A DNA stretch of 64,000 nt from UBA974 sp002292405 (GTDB lineage Bacteria > Bacteroidota > Bacteroidia > Flavobacteriales_D > Sanyastnellaceae), in assembly GCA_943842425.1 (NCBI GenBank), contig CALTBR010000001.1, forward strand, positions 62,001 through 126,000. Reading direction: 5' to 3'. The notes beneath the pieces were generated by a model. That model saw nothing but the letters and a program-made list of their open reading frames with translations. It did no database searches and had not been told where the DNA came from. Of this stretch, positions 26,432 through 34,425 are shown piece by piece. The number at the start of each line of letters is the position of its first letter. Within the stretch, counting starts at the first letter, position 1. A program made the position numbers and the translations under genes.

Positions 26432-27721
26432 CTACGAGTTCATGCCCTCTTCTATAGCTTCAGCCTCAATAGGGATGTGTGCCATGAGGTCAACGAACCC
26501 ATTTTCCGTGATTACGATATCATTCTCCAAGCGTATTCCCAGACCTTCTTCAGGGATGTAAATTCCTGGCTCACATGTGAACACATTTCCTGCTTGTATA
26601 GGATTTTGCCAATGTCCTACATCGTGAACATCTAAACCTATAAAGTGAGAAGTTCCGTGCATAAAAAACTTTTTATAGGCAGGAGAGGATGCTGATTGTT
26701 TAGATACGTCATGCTTGTCTATGAGCTTCAGCTCGAGTAGTTGCTTCGTCATAAGCTCCCCTACTTGCTTGTGATATTCATGTAAACTAACGCCAGGTCT
26801 GAGTAGTTTCATTGCATCTTGCATAACTGAATAAACTGAGTTATACACCGCTCGTTGCCTATCTGTAAATTTTCCATTAACAGGTATACTCCTGGTCATA
26901 TCTGCTGCGTAATTGCCATATTCAGCGCCCACATCCATAAGCACCACATCGCCGTCTTTACATTCTTTATTGTTCTCAACATAATGCAGTACACAAGCGT
27001 TTACACCACTCCCGACAATTGGTGTGTAGGCAAACCTTCTCGAACCTCTTCTAATAAATTCATGAAGAAATTCTGCTTCAATTTCATACTCCATTACTCC
27101 CGGCTTTACAAATTGAAGTACTCTTTCAAGTCCTGCTTTTGTAATGTCACAAGCGCGTTGCATTTGCAAAATTTCCGTCTTGTGCTTTACTGCTCTTAAA
27201 TCATATAGAAGAGGAGCTGTTCTTTCCGTAATATGATTTGGGTATTTTTCTCTGATTCTAGTGTTTTCACGTAACTCACGGGTTTCAACAAGTGTACTCG
27301 CGCGAGTGTGGGGGTTGTCGTTCAAGTAAAGTACTTCTGCTTCTGCCATCAGCCTGTGAAGCGTGCTTTCGAATGCTGATAACCACTGAACGTTATGAAT
27401 GCCTGTAGATTCTCTTGCCTCTTTTTTAGTAAGTTTCGCACCATGCCAAACTGCGAGCTCCTCACTTGTCTCAATTGTAAACAAAATCTCTTTATCTACA
27501 TCTGAATGAGCATCTGGGAAAAGAAGTAAGATTGTTTCCTCCTGATCTACTCCACTCAAATAAAAAATATCAGTTGCCTGAATAAAAGGCATCGTTCCAT
27601 CAGCACTCGTTGGATAGATATCATTTGAAAAAAATAGGCTTAAGCCTTTAGAATCTAACTTGTCAGCTAACGCCTTTCTATTGCGTGTGTATAACGCAGA
27701 TGGTAATTTTTCGTAACGCAT
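26432..27721 (-). CDS. pepP: Xaa-Pro aminopeptidase (aminopeptidase P family)
   Basis: It removes N-terminal residues that precede proline. The 429-residue protein has an N-terminal aminopeptidase-P domain (ALYTRNRKALADKL, FYLSGVDQEETILLLFPD) and a C-terminal pita-bread metallopeptidase domain. All five metal ligands appear present: the two aspartates in LMDVGAEYGNYAADMTRSIP, the histidine in HGTSHFIGLDVHDVG, and glutamates in FTCEPGIYIPEEGLGIRLENDIVI. The ATG at 27721 lies 25 bases from the divergent ridA start. On its strand TAACTTGC ends four bases before the ATG, a weak version of the -7 box. Confidence 0.92.
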   Translation of the reverse strand: MRYEKLPSALYTRNRKALADKLDSKGLSLFFSNDIYPTSADGTMPFIQATDIFYLSGVDQEETILLLFPDAHSDVDKEILFTIETSEELAVWHGAKLTKKEARESTGIHNVQWLSAFESTLHRLMAEAEVLYLNDNPHTRASTLVETRELRENTRIREKYPNHITERTAPLLYDLRAVKHKTEILQMQRACDITKAGLERVLQFVKPGVMEYEIEAEFLHEFIRRGSRRFAYTPIVGSGVNACVLHYVENNKECKDGDVVLMDVGAEYGNYAADMTRSIPVNGKFTDRQRAVYNSVYSVMQDAMKLLRPGVSLHEYHKQVGELMTKQLLELKLIDKHDVSKQSASSPAYKKFFMHGTSHFIGLDVHDVGHWQNPIQAGNVFTCEPGIYIPEEGLGIRLENDIVITENGFVDLMAHIPIEAEAIEEGMNS

Positions 27722-27734
27722 AGCCGCAAGTTAC

Positions 27735-27742
27735 TACCTTCG
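27735..27742 (+). promoter_or_regulatory. -7 box four bases before the RidA-family gene
   Basis: TACCTTCG is followed by AGGC and the ATG at 27747. It occupies part of the 25-base gap between the divergent aminopeptidase and RidA genes, so the two promoters must overlap. Confidence 0.55.
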
Positions 27743-27746
27743 AGGC

Positions 27747-28187
27747 ATGAGCAATAGTATTTCTACAAATAATGCACCTAAGCCTGTGGGATCTTACCCA
27801 CATGCAAGAAGAGTTGGTGGACTTTTATTCTTAAGTGGAGTCGGGCCGCGTATAGCTGGTTCAGGGACAAACGATAGCAAAGTGCCTGGTTTAGAACTTT
27901 CCGCGGACGGGGAGGTTATAAGCTATGATATTGCCGCTCAGGTTCATGCAGTTTTTGCTAATGTAAAGGCTGTTTTAGAGGCAAGCGGCAGTTCATGGGA
28001 AGAGCTTGTCGATGTTACCGTGTTTTTAACGAATATGTCAAGGGATTTTTCTGAGTTTAATCGTATTTATGCAGAATATTTTTCAGACCATGGGGATAAG
28101 AGACCTTGCCGAACTACCGTTGAGATAAACTGTCTTCCCACTCCTATTGCGATTGAATTAAAATGTATTGCTACAATAAAATCATAA
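27747..28187 (+). CDS. RidA/YjgF family protein, possibly 2-aminomuconate deaminase
   Basis: The 146-residue protein has the RidA fold: PVGSYPHARRVGGLLFLSGVGPR at the start, AQVHAVFANVKAVLEASGSSWEELVDVTVFLTNM in the middle, and RPCRTTVEINCLPTPIAIELKCIA at the end, with the conserved arginine in RPCRT. Canonical RidA proteins deaminate reactive enamines. A branch of this family acts as 2-aminomuconate deaminase in tryptophan or aminophenol breakdown. The next gene, three bases away, is tryptophan 2,3-dioxygenase, so the deaminase role is a reasonable inference, although no other pathway gene is in the window. Confidence 0.85.
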   Translation: MSNSISTNNAPKPVGSYPHARRVGGLLFLSGVGPRIAGSGTNDSKVPGLELSADGEVISYDIAAQVHAVFANVKAVLEASGSSWEELVDVTVFLTNMSRDFSEFNRIYAEYFSDHGDKRPCRTTVEINCLPTPIAIELKCIATIKS

Positions 28188-28190
28188 GCT

Positions 28191-29186
28191 ATGCCTAACA
28201 CAACCGATTTTAAGCCAGAAATATTAGAGAAGTTAGACCTATTGCAGAAGAAATATTCTGATATGGGGCAAGATTTATCTTCCTATTTAGATGGTCTTTT
28301 GTATGCTGATTTCCTCACGTATTGGGATTATATAAACCTTGATACACTGTTGAATCTTCAACAGCCTATTACGCCATATCCTGATGAGAAAGTCTTCATT
28401 ATCTATCATCAAATTACAGAGCTATACTTCAAACTTGCAATACACGAATTCGATCGTATCGATGAGTCCGTTAACTCTGGGAGTCTTACGCCTAAATTTT
28501 TATTAGAACGTGTTAGGAGAATCAATCGCTACTTTGAAGCTCTAACCAGTAGCTTCGACATCATGGTTGACGGAATGGATCAAGGTGAGTTCCTGAAATT
28601 TCGAATGTCGCTCCTCCCTGCGAGTGGTTTCCAGAGTGCTCAATATCGAAAGGTGGAAATCTATAGCACAACTTTAGATCGAATTGCTCACAAAAATCAC
28701 AGAGAAAAGTTCGCAGGATATTCGTTAAAAGACATTCCGCTAATCTTCGACCACCTCTATTGGAGAGAAGGGGCTTCTGAATTAAAGTCTGGTTCGAAAA
28801 CTCTCACTCTTAAACAATTTGAGAAGAAATACGATGAGGAATTAAAGGAATTAGCTGTAAAGTCATTCAATTCTAATGTTCGAGCTGCAGCAGATTCTCT
28901 CGAATTTTCTGACGATGAAACTGATGTTAAAGAGGACTTACGCCAAGCTATGAGGTGGTTAGATATAAACGTAAATGTAAATTGGACGCTTGCGCACTAC
29001 AAATCTGCAGTTCGCTACCTACAACGCGACCCTGAAGATATCGCAGCAACAGGTGGAACCAACTGGCAGAAATATCTTCCTCCTCGTTTTCAAAAGCGCA
29101 TTTTCTTCCCAGAATTATGGAGTGATCAGGAACTCGAAGATTGGGGCAAAAGTTGGGTGAGCCGTGAAATTTTCGGGATAAAGTAG
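28191..29186 (+). CDS. kynA: Tryptophan 2,3-dioxygenase
   Basis: This haem enzyme opens the indole ring of L-tryptophan to N-formylkynurenine, the first step of the kynurenine pathway. The 331-residue length is usual. Signature segments are YHQITELYFKLAIHEF (residues about 65-80, containing the histidine that contacts substrate), DGMDQGEFLKFRMSLLPASGFQSAQYRKVE, and near the end NWTLAHYKSAVRYLQRDPEDIAATGGTNW. The gene begins three bases after the RidA stop, indicating one operon. An M23 peptidase lipoprotein gene follows 12 bases later and may share the transcript. Kynurenine formamidase, kynurenine monooxygenase and kynureninase are not present nearby. Confidence 0.94.
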   Translation: MPNTTDFKPEILEKLDLLQKKYSDMGQDLSSYLDGLLYADFLTYWDYINLDTLLNLQQPITPYPDEKVFIIYHQITELYFKLAIHEFDRIDESVNSGSLTPKFLLERVRRINRYFEALTSSFDIMVDGMDQGEFLKFRMSLLPASGFQSAQYRKVEIYSTTLDRIAHKNHREKFAGYSLKDIPLIFDHLYWREGASELKSGSKTLTLKQFEKKYDEELKELAVKSFNSNVRAAADSLEFSDDETDVKEDLRQAMRWLDINVNVNWTLAHYKSAVRYLQRDPEDIAATGGTNWQKYLPPRFQKRIFFPELWSDQELEDWGKSWVSREIFGIK

Positions 29187-29198
29187 ATCGTATAGTAT

Positions 29199-30407
29199 AT
29201 GAGATTAGCTGTTTTAATTAGCGTATTAAGTGTGCTTGTATTCTTAGCTTGTAATCATTCTGAGTCCATAAACTCGGGCGGACAGCCCGCTATTGTTCCT
29301 GATCCGGTGATTCGATTTGATTTGTTTTGGGACAGTCTTGTCGTGGATTCTGGCATGATTCGCAAAGACCAAACCCTCTCACATCTTCTTGATAATTTCG
29401 GGATTGGTGCAGGTAAGGTCGCTACGCTTGTCGCGAACAGTAGGGAGGTGTACGATGTTAGGAAAATGCGAGGTGGAAAGCGGTGGTGGGTTGCTGCAGA
29501 GAGGGACACAAGCAAAACTCCGGTTTGGCTTATCTATGAAAGAAATGACATAGACTACGTGGTTTTTTCTTTGAAGGACACCTTAGGAGCAAGACTCGGT
29601 TCATACGATGTAGATACCATTTATAGGAGCGTGCAAGGAGAGATAACCACCTCTTTATATGTCGATTTTGAAAGATTAGGCGTACCAACTAACCTCTCAA
29701 TAGCAATGGCTAATGTCTATGCCTGGACCATCGATTTCACACACGTACAGCCGGGGGACGCTTTCGAGGCTTATTACTTTCGTAAACGAGTGAACGGAAA
29801 ATACGTGGGCATGCCTACTATACTTTTCTGCAGCTTCAACCACCACGGAATAGATCTACCTGCATACCGATTCGATCAAGGCGATGGTCCAGATTATTTC
29901 GATCCACAAGGAGAGTCGTTGAGAAAGGCTTTTTTAAAATCCCCAGTTGAGTTTTCACGTATTTCCAGCAGCTTTAACAAGAAGCGTTTTCATCCTGTTT
30001 TAAAGAAAGTGAAAGCACACTTGGGAACAGATTATGCAGCTAAAACCGGAACACCTATTCAAGCCGTGGGTGATGGTGTCGTTACAAAATCTAGTTACAC
30101 AAATGGCAATGGGAAATATGTTAAAATTCGTCACAACAATACCTACGAAACTCAATATTTACACATGAGTAAGCGCCTCGTATCTGTAGGTGATAGGGTT
30201 AGACAAGGGGAAACCATAGGGCTTGTGGGTTCGACTGGACTCGCTACTGGACCACACGTTTGTTTTAGGTTTTGGAAGGACGGAAAGCAAGTCGATCATC
30301 GCAAAGAGAAATTCCCGCCTTCTACTCCTGTGCGAGATAAGAACATGAAGGCATTTGCGAAAGAGGTGATGAGGTTAGAAGCGGAAGCGGGAAAAGAATG
30401 TGATTAA
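29199..30407 (+). CDS. M23-family (LytM-like) lipoprotein
   Basis: The 402-residue protein starts with a lipobox (VLVFLAC, Cys at residue 18), so it is probably anchored in a membrane. The C-terminal third is a LytM domain: HLGTDYAAKTGTPIQAVGDGVV (HxxxD near residue 273), YLHMSKRLVSVGDRVRQGETIGLVGSTGLATGPHVCFRFW. The last metal motif is HVC rather than HxH, so peptidase activity is uncertain. The middle region (about 60-240) resembles the OapA/opacity-type N-terminal part of envelope M23 proteins. Likely roles are cleavage of peptidoglycan cross-links or activation of an amidase; neither can be settled from sequence. Confidence 0.88.
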   Translation: MRLAVLISVLSVLVFLACNHSESINSGGQPAIVPDPVIRFDLFWDSLVVDSGMIRKDQTLSHLLDNFGIGAGKVATLVANSREVYDVRKMRGGKRWWVAAERDTSKTPVWLIYERNDIDYVVFSLKDTLGARLGSYDVDTIYRSVQGEITTSLYVDFERLGVPTNLSIAMANVYAWTIDFTHVQPGDAFEAYYFRKRVNGKYVGMPTILFCSFNHHGIDLPAYRFDQGDGPDYFDPQGESLRKAFLKSPVEFSRISSSFNKKRFHPVLKKVKAHLGTDYAAKTGTPIQAVGDGVVTKSSYTNGNGKYVKIRHNNTYETQYLHMSKRLVSVGDRVRQGETIGLVGSTGLATGPHVCFRFWKDGKQVDHRKEKFPPSTPVRDKNMKAFAKEVMRLEAEAGKECD

Positions 30408-30429
30408 ACTTTATGAAGGATTCTGTAGC

Positions 30430-31368
30430 CTATTTCCAATGACCTACTTCTAATTTTAGCTCGCTCTGCAACGTTGCGATTTCCTCAGCGTAAATTCCTG
30501 TTACATATTCTCTCTCTTCAGAGGTCATCTTCGGGAGAGCTTCGGAATTGTAATACCAAGCTACGAGTTTCTTCTTAAGGCCAGAAGGGATTAAGTTGCC
30601 GAGTTTGTGTTTAAGCCCGTGAGACGTAAGAAAGCGATTGAGCTTTTCGAATCGGGCGAGACCTCCTGTATTCGCGTTGCTTTTGTTGTGTTGAGTTGCT
30701 GCCTGAGTGAGATTCAGCCAATCAAGGAGACCTTGCCATTTACCCGGCGCGCGAAGGTCTTCGGTAAGCATGATTTTTATTTGGGCGTCGGGGAAATGGG
30801 CTCGCCAACGTAAAATTTGTTGGGAGTATAGTCCCAACTGTACGAAGAGCTCGCTCGCGCCCCAGGCCGGTGACGGATGGGCGAGATCTTTTTCTACTGC
30901 CTCACGAAGGGGAAGTGAAGTGAAGCCGTACTTGCGGGCCATCATATAATGTGAGTACAAGCGGTCGATGGGGTTGCGGAGCATGATTAATATGCGCGCA
31001 TTAGGGTGCTCCGCGGCAAGGGCGGCTGGGGCGGCATGCGAAAATAAATAGGATGTACTGCATTCTCCGCGGATAAGCGCTGTTGAAGGGGCAGGTGCAA
31101 AAAGAGAGGCATACTCGGAGGAGTCACGAATAAAGCCGACTTGAAGTACAGGGAGGGGAGATTTAGAAAAGTAGTCCGAAAGATCTAGGCGGGTGTTCGC
31201 ACGGAATTCGGGGGAGAACCTCGAAGTGTCGATATCCGAGGAATAGTAATTGGGTTCCTTGAGAGGACTGAGGTAGACATCTGATCGAGCATTGAGGCGC
31301 TCAAAAACTGTGGTGGTCCCAGATTTAGCGGCTCCTATTACGAAAAAATTTAGAGAATCCTTTTTCAC
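30430..31368 (-). CDS. Sulfotransferase-domain protein
   Basis: The 312-residue protein has the PAPS-dependent sulfotransferase layout: FFVIGAAKSGTTTVFERL at the start (5'-phosphosulfate-binding loop), KEPNYYSSD, then the 3'-phosphate-binding region ILIMLRNPIDRLYSHYMMARKYG with R and S in place. It would move a sulfate group from PAPS onto a carbohydrate or lipid. It lies eight bases downstream of a flippase gene, which suggests modification of an exported glycan or glycolipid. By eye it is richer in G and C than the flippase. The stretch around HNKSNANTGG fits the substrate-binding lid seen in this group. Confidence 0.88.
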   Translation of the reverse strand: MKKDSLNFFVIGAAKSGTTTVFERLNARSDVYLSPLKEPNYYSSDIDTSRFSPEFRANTRLDLSDYFSKSPLPVLQVGFIRDSSEYASLFAPAPSTALIRGECSTSYLFSHAAPAALAAEHPNARILIMLRNPIDRLYSHYMMARKYGFTSLPLREAVEKDLAHPSPAWGASELFVQLGLYSQQILRWRAHFPDAQIKIMLTEDLRAPGKWQGLLDWLNLTQAATQHNKSNANTGGLARFEKLNRFLTSHGLKHKLGNLIPSGLKKKLVAWYYNSEALPKMTSEEREYVTGIYAEEIATLQSELKLEVGHWK

Positions 31369-31376
31369 GTGAGAGC

Positions 31377-32699
31377 TTAAAATGGATGGGGGATGGAGAT
31401 AAAGCCATACTCCTTCTTAATTTGGAATACGGCCATGATATTCCAAACAACAGTACTGACTCCAGTTGCAATCGCTGCTCCCATTAGACCGTAAATTGGA
31501 ATAAGGTATAGGTTAAGAGCTATATTTATGATGGAGGCAACAATGATGATGTTTCGTGCTTGCTTTTCCTTCCCTGTCATGTTGAGGAGGTACATCACTG
31601 GGCCGCAAATAGCATTTATGATTTGACCTATAGCTAGGATAATTAAGGGGGCAACACCAGTCGTGAACTCTTCACCGAAGAAGTCTAAAACAAAACTTGG
31701 GAAGATAAGAATTGCTATAAAAATGGGTGTGCTGATAATGAGGTTCATATACCCAATATTGAGCGTCATCTTTCGGAGACTTGCCAAATCGTTCTTTGCA
31801 CTAAATGAGCTGAACATAGGAGCCGCAATACTATTGATTGCAAACTGAGCAAACGTTATAAGGGTGGCTACTTTGAATGCCAAGCGATAGATTCCCACCT
31901 CTGACTCATCCAAGTAATACCCAATCATCAGCGTGTCAGTCCAGTTCATAATCATAAACATCGATGTGCTTATTAGCATGGGAAAAGCCACCTTTAGAAG
32001 TGGTTTTATCGCGATTTCGTCTGTCTTGAAGGTTGTTTTAGCGACGACTTGCTTTGACAGGGTTCTGGGCGTTGTGAAAGCTGCAAAAATTGACAACAAA
32101 ACCACTCCTGTTCCGAATGAAAAAAGTGGAATTAAGTGTGTTTCATAGTCCTGAAATTGTAACATGAAGAAGACCGCAATCGCAATGATGATAACTGTTC
32201 CTCTTTGAAGAATACTGTAACCAGTCATCTCTTTCATGCCTCGATATGCCTCTGCATTTATTTGATATGAGGTTGCAAAAGGAACAATGTGAGCTACAAT
32301 TCTAAATGGGGTCGTGAGGGCTTCATTCCCAAATAGCATGGCCAACTCGTGAGCGTATAAATAAAGCAAAATACCCAAAAAAATTGAAAACGGCAGAGAT
32401 ATAAATAGTGCCAGTCTGTAAACCTTAAGGAGGTGAACATCTGCTCCCTTTTCAATGAATTCCGAAATAAATCTTACCAAGGCACCTCCAAGACCCAGTC
32501 TAGCAAATAAGCTTGCGATGGTAAGGGCTGTAAGGCTAAGCTCGAAAATTCCGAAAGACTCTGCTCCATAATTCGTCGTGATTAAGTAGGCAAACATGTA
32601 ACCAGCTCCAGCTCCGGCGACTTTAAACGCCATAACAAGGCCACTTCCGGAAAGAAGTTTCTTAAAGTCGGGGCTGATGTTATTAAGGAGAGGAATCAT
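31377..32699 (-). CDS. Oligosaccharide flippase (Wzx/MATE-like)
   Basis: The 440-residue integral membrane protein has about twelve to fourteen hydrophobic segments spread along its length and the pattern of the polysaccharide biosynthesis/MOP flippases: SGLVMAFKVAGAGAGYMFAYLIT near the start, GIFELSLTALTIASLFARLGLGGALVRF, WTDTLMIGYYLDESEVGIYRLAFKVATLI in the middle, and IALNLYLIPIYGLMGAAIATGVSTVVWN near the end. It would translocate lipid-linked sugars across the inner membrane. The gene is 18 bases downstream of sufE and eight bases upstream of the sulfotransferase, so the three probably share a transcript despite unrelated functions. Confidence 0.88.
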   Translation of the reverse strand: MIPLLNNISPDFKKLLSGSGLVMAFKVAGAGAGYMFAYLITTNYGAESFGIFELSLTALTIASLFARLGLGGALVRFISEFIEKGADVHLLKVYRLALFISLPFSIFLGILLYLYAHELAMLFGNEALTTPFRIVAHIVPFATSYQINAEAYRGMKEMTGYSILQRGTVIIIAIAVFFMLQFQDYETHLIPLFSFGTGVVLLSIFAAFTTPRTLSKQVVAKTTFKTDEIAIKPLLKVAFPMLISTSMFMIMNWTDTLMIGYYLDESEVGIYRLAFKVATLITFAQFAINSIAAPMFSSFSAKNDLASLRKMTLNIGYMNLIISTPIFIAILIFPSFVLDFFGEEFTTGVAPLIILAIGQIINAICGPVMYLLNMTGKEKQARNIIIVASIINIALNLYLIPIYGLMGAAIATGVSTVVWNIMAVFQIKKEYGFISIPHPF

Positions 32700-32717
32700 T
32701 TAGCTGTACTCACATAG

Positions 32718-33152
32718 CTAAGAACGTGCAGAAAACACAAGTCCATACATTTTCATCTGCTTTACCATTGAGGCAAGTCCATTTGAACGTGTCGGGCTAA
32801 GGTGTTGGTTTAGGCCTATCTTTTCTAAGAAGTATAGGTCGACGGCGGCAATTTCTGAGGCTTGTGATCCGCTAAGGATGTGTATCATTAAGGCGACCAA
32901 GCCCTTAGTGATGATGGCGTCGCTGTCGCCGGAGAAAATCACCTCTCCTTCAGAATTGAGTTTTGCAGAAAGCCAAACCCGGCTTTGGCATCCCTTAATC
33001 AAATTCTCATCCACCTTATCCTCTTCCTCCATAGTCGCCAGATCCTTCCCTATCTCAATAATATGCTCGTACTTTTCCATCCAATCGGAGAACATGTCGA
33101 ACTCTTCTATCACTTCATCTTGCCGAGAATTTACCTTGTTCGTGCTATTCAT
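32718..33152 (-). CDS. sufE: SufE sulfur-acceptor protein
   Basis: SufE takes persulfide sulfur from the SufS cysteine desulfurase and passes it to the SufBCD scaffold. The 144-residue protein has LIKGCQSRVWL, containing the conserved acceptor cysteine near residue 55, preceded by the usual W...Y..IIE.GKDL segment and followed by GLVALMIHILSGSQ. The ending (LSPTRSNGLASMVKQMK) is typical. It lies 31 bases after sufS on the same strand and closes the suf part of the operon. Confidence 0.95.
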   Translation of the reverse strand: MNSTNKVNSRQDEVIEEFDMFSDWMEKYEHIIEIGKDLATMEEEDKVDENLIKGCQSRVWLSAKLNSEGEVIFSGDSDAIITKGLVALMIHILSGSQASEIAAVDLYFLEKIGLNQHLSPTRSNGLASMVKQMKMYGLVFSARS

Positions 33153-33183
33153 GTGGTAAAGATATTCACGTAAATTTTCTAAA

Positions 33184-34425
33184 CTACCTTAACATTTTTA
33201 TCGCCCTCTCAACTCCAGCAACAAGGGCATCTATTTCTTCAAATGTCGTGTAAGCTGCAAAACTTGCTCTTACCGTACCAGAAATACCCAACCACTTCAT
33301 AAGAGGCTCCGTACAATGGGATCCTGTTCTAACAGCTACACCAAGTTGATCTAGCAGGGTGCCCAGGTCAGAGGGGTGTGTTCCATCTACGAGGAAACTT
33401 ACGACTCCAGCCTTGTGCTCAGCCGTTCCATAAATCTTAAGGCCTTCAATTCTCAGTAGTTTCTTGTGGGCGTAGTCAGTGAGGGCAAGTTCGTGGGCTG
33501 CGATTTTATCCACTCCTACAGATTTCATCCATGAAATTGCCTGAGCGAGACCTATCACTCCTGAGATATTGGGAGTGCCTGCTTCAAATTTATAAGGGGG
33601 AATGTTAAACGTCGTGGGTTCTTCGAAACTAACGGAAGAAATCATCTCCCCGCCCCCACGCCATGGTGGCATCAATTCTAGTAAATCTAGCTTTCCATAA
33701 AGTACTCCTATACCTGTTGGCCCGTACATTTTGTGGCCTGAAAAGGCATAGAAATCACAGTCTATATCTTGCAAGTCGACCTGACAATGTGGTGTCGCCT
33801 GAGACCCATCGATTAACACCACAGACCCCGCATGATGTGCGAGTGAGGTAAGCTTTTTTACATCATTAATCGACCCAAGCGCATTTGAAACGTGAGAAAA
33901 ACAAACAAGGGAGGGTTTAAGACTGAGTTTTTCGTTGAAATCCGACAAGTCTAAAGAACCGTCAGACAAAACATCGACAACTTCAATGTTACATCCGATC
34001 TCAGTCGCTAAAATTTGCCATGGAACGATGTTGCTGTGGTGCTCAAGTCTGGTCAATAATATGGTCGAATCGCTCTTAAGATTGGACCTCCCCCAAGTCC
34101 CAGCGACAAGGTTGATGCTGTCTGTAGCTCCAGAAGTAAAGACGATCTCCGATGACTTCGAGGCGTTAAAATATTCTCGGACTATTTCACGGGATCCCTC
34201 GAAAGCCTCTGTAGCTTGAGTGGCGAGAGCGTGAGCGCCTCTGTGAATATTGCTGTGGAAGTGTGATAGGTATTCACGTTGTGACTCAATGACGGCGCGG
34301 GGTTTTTGGGAGGAAGCAGCACTGTCCAAGTAGATGAGTGGGTGACCGTTTACCTGTCTCTCAAGAATGGGAAACTCTCTGCGGATTTCCATAACATCAT
34401 ATGTTTTCTCATCCTTACCAACCAT
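33184..34425 (-). CDS. sufS: SufS cysteine desulfurase
   Basis: This PLP enzyme releases sulfur from cysteine for Fe-S assembly. The 413-residue protein has YLDSAASSQKPRAVIES near the start, HHSNIVPWQ, the PLP-lysine motif FYAFSGHKMYGPTGIGVLYG, and the catalytic-cysteine loop RTGSHCTEPLMKWLGI near the C-terminus, all characteristic of group II desulfurases. The ATG at 34425 overlaps the end of sufD by 11 bases. An internal methionine 11 codons later (MEIRREFPIL) is an alternative start that would remove the overlap. It is the fifth gene of the suf operon. Confidence 0.96.
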   Translation of the reverse strand: MVGKDEKTYDVMEIRREFPILERQVNGHPLIYLDSAASSQKPRAVIESQREYLSHFHSNIHRGAHALATQATEAFEGSREIVREYFNASKSSEIVFTSGATDSINLVAGTWGRSNLKSDSTILLTRLEHHSNIVPWQILATEIGCNIEVVDVLSDGSLDLSDFNEKLSLKPSLVCFSHVSNALGSINDVKKLTSLAHHAGSVVLIDGSQATPHCQVDLQDIDCDFYAFSGHKMYGPTGIGVLYGKLDLLELMPPWRGGGEMISSVSFEEPTTFNIPPYKFEAGTPNISGVIGLAQAISWMKSVGVDKIAAHELALTDYAHKKLLRIEGLKIYGTAEHKAGVVSFLVDGTHPSDLGTLLDQLGVAVRTGSHCTEPLMKWLGISGTVRASFAAYTTFEEIDALVAGVERAIKMLR

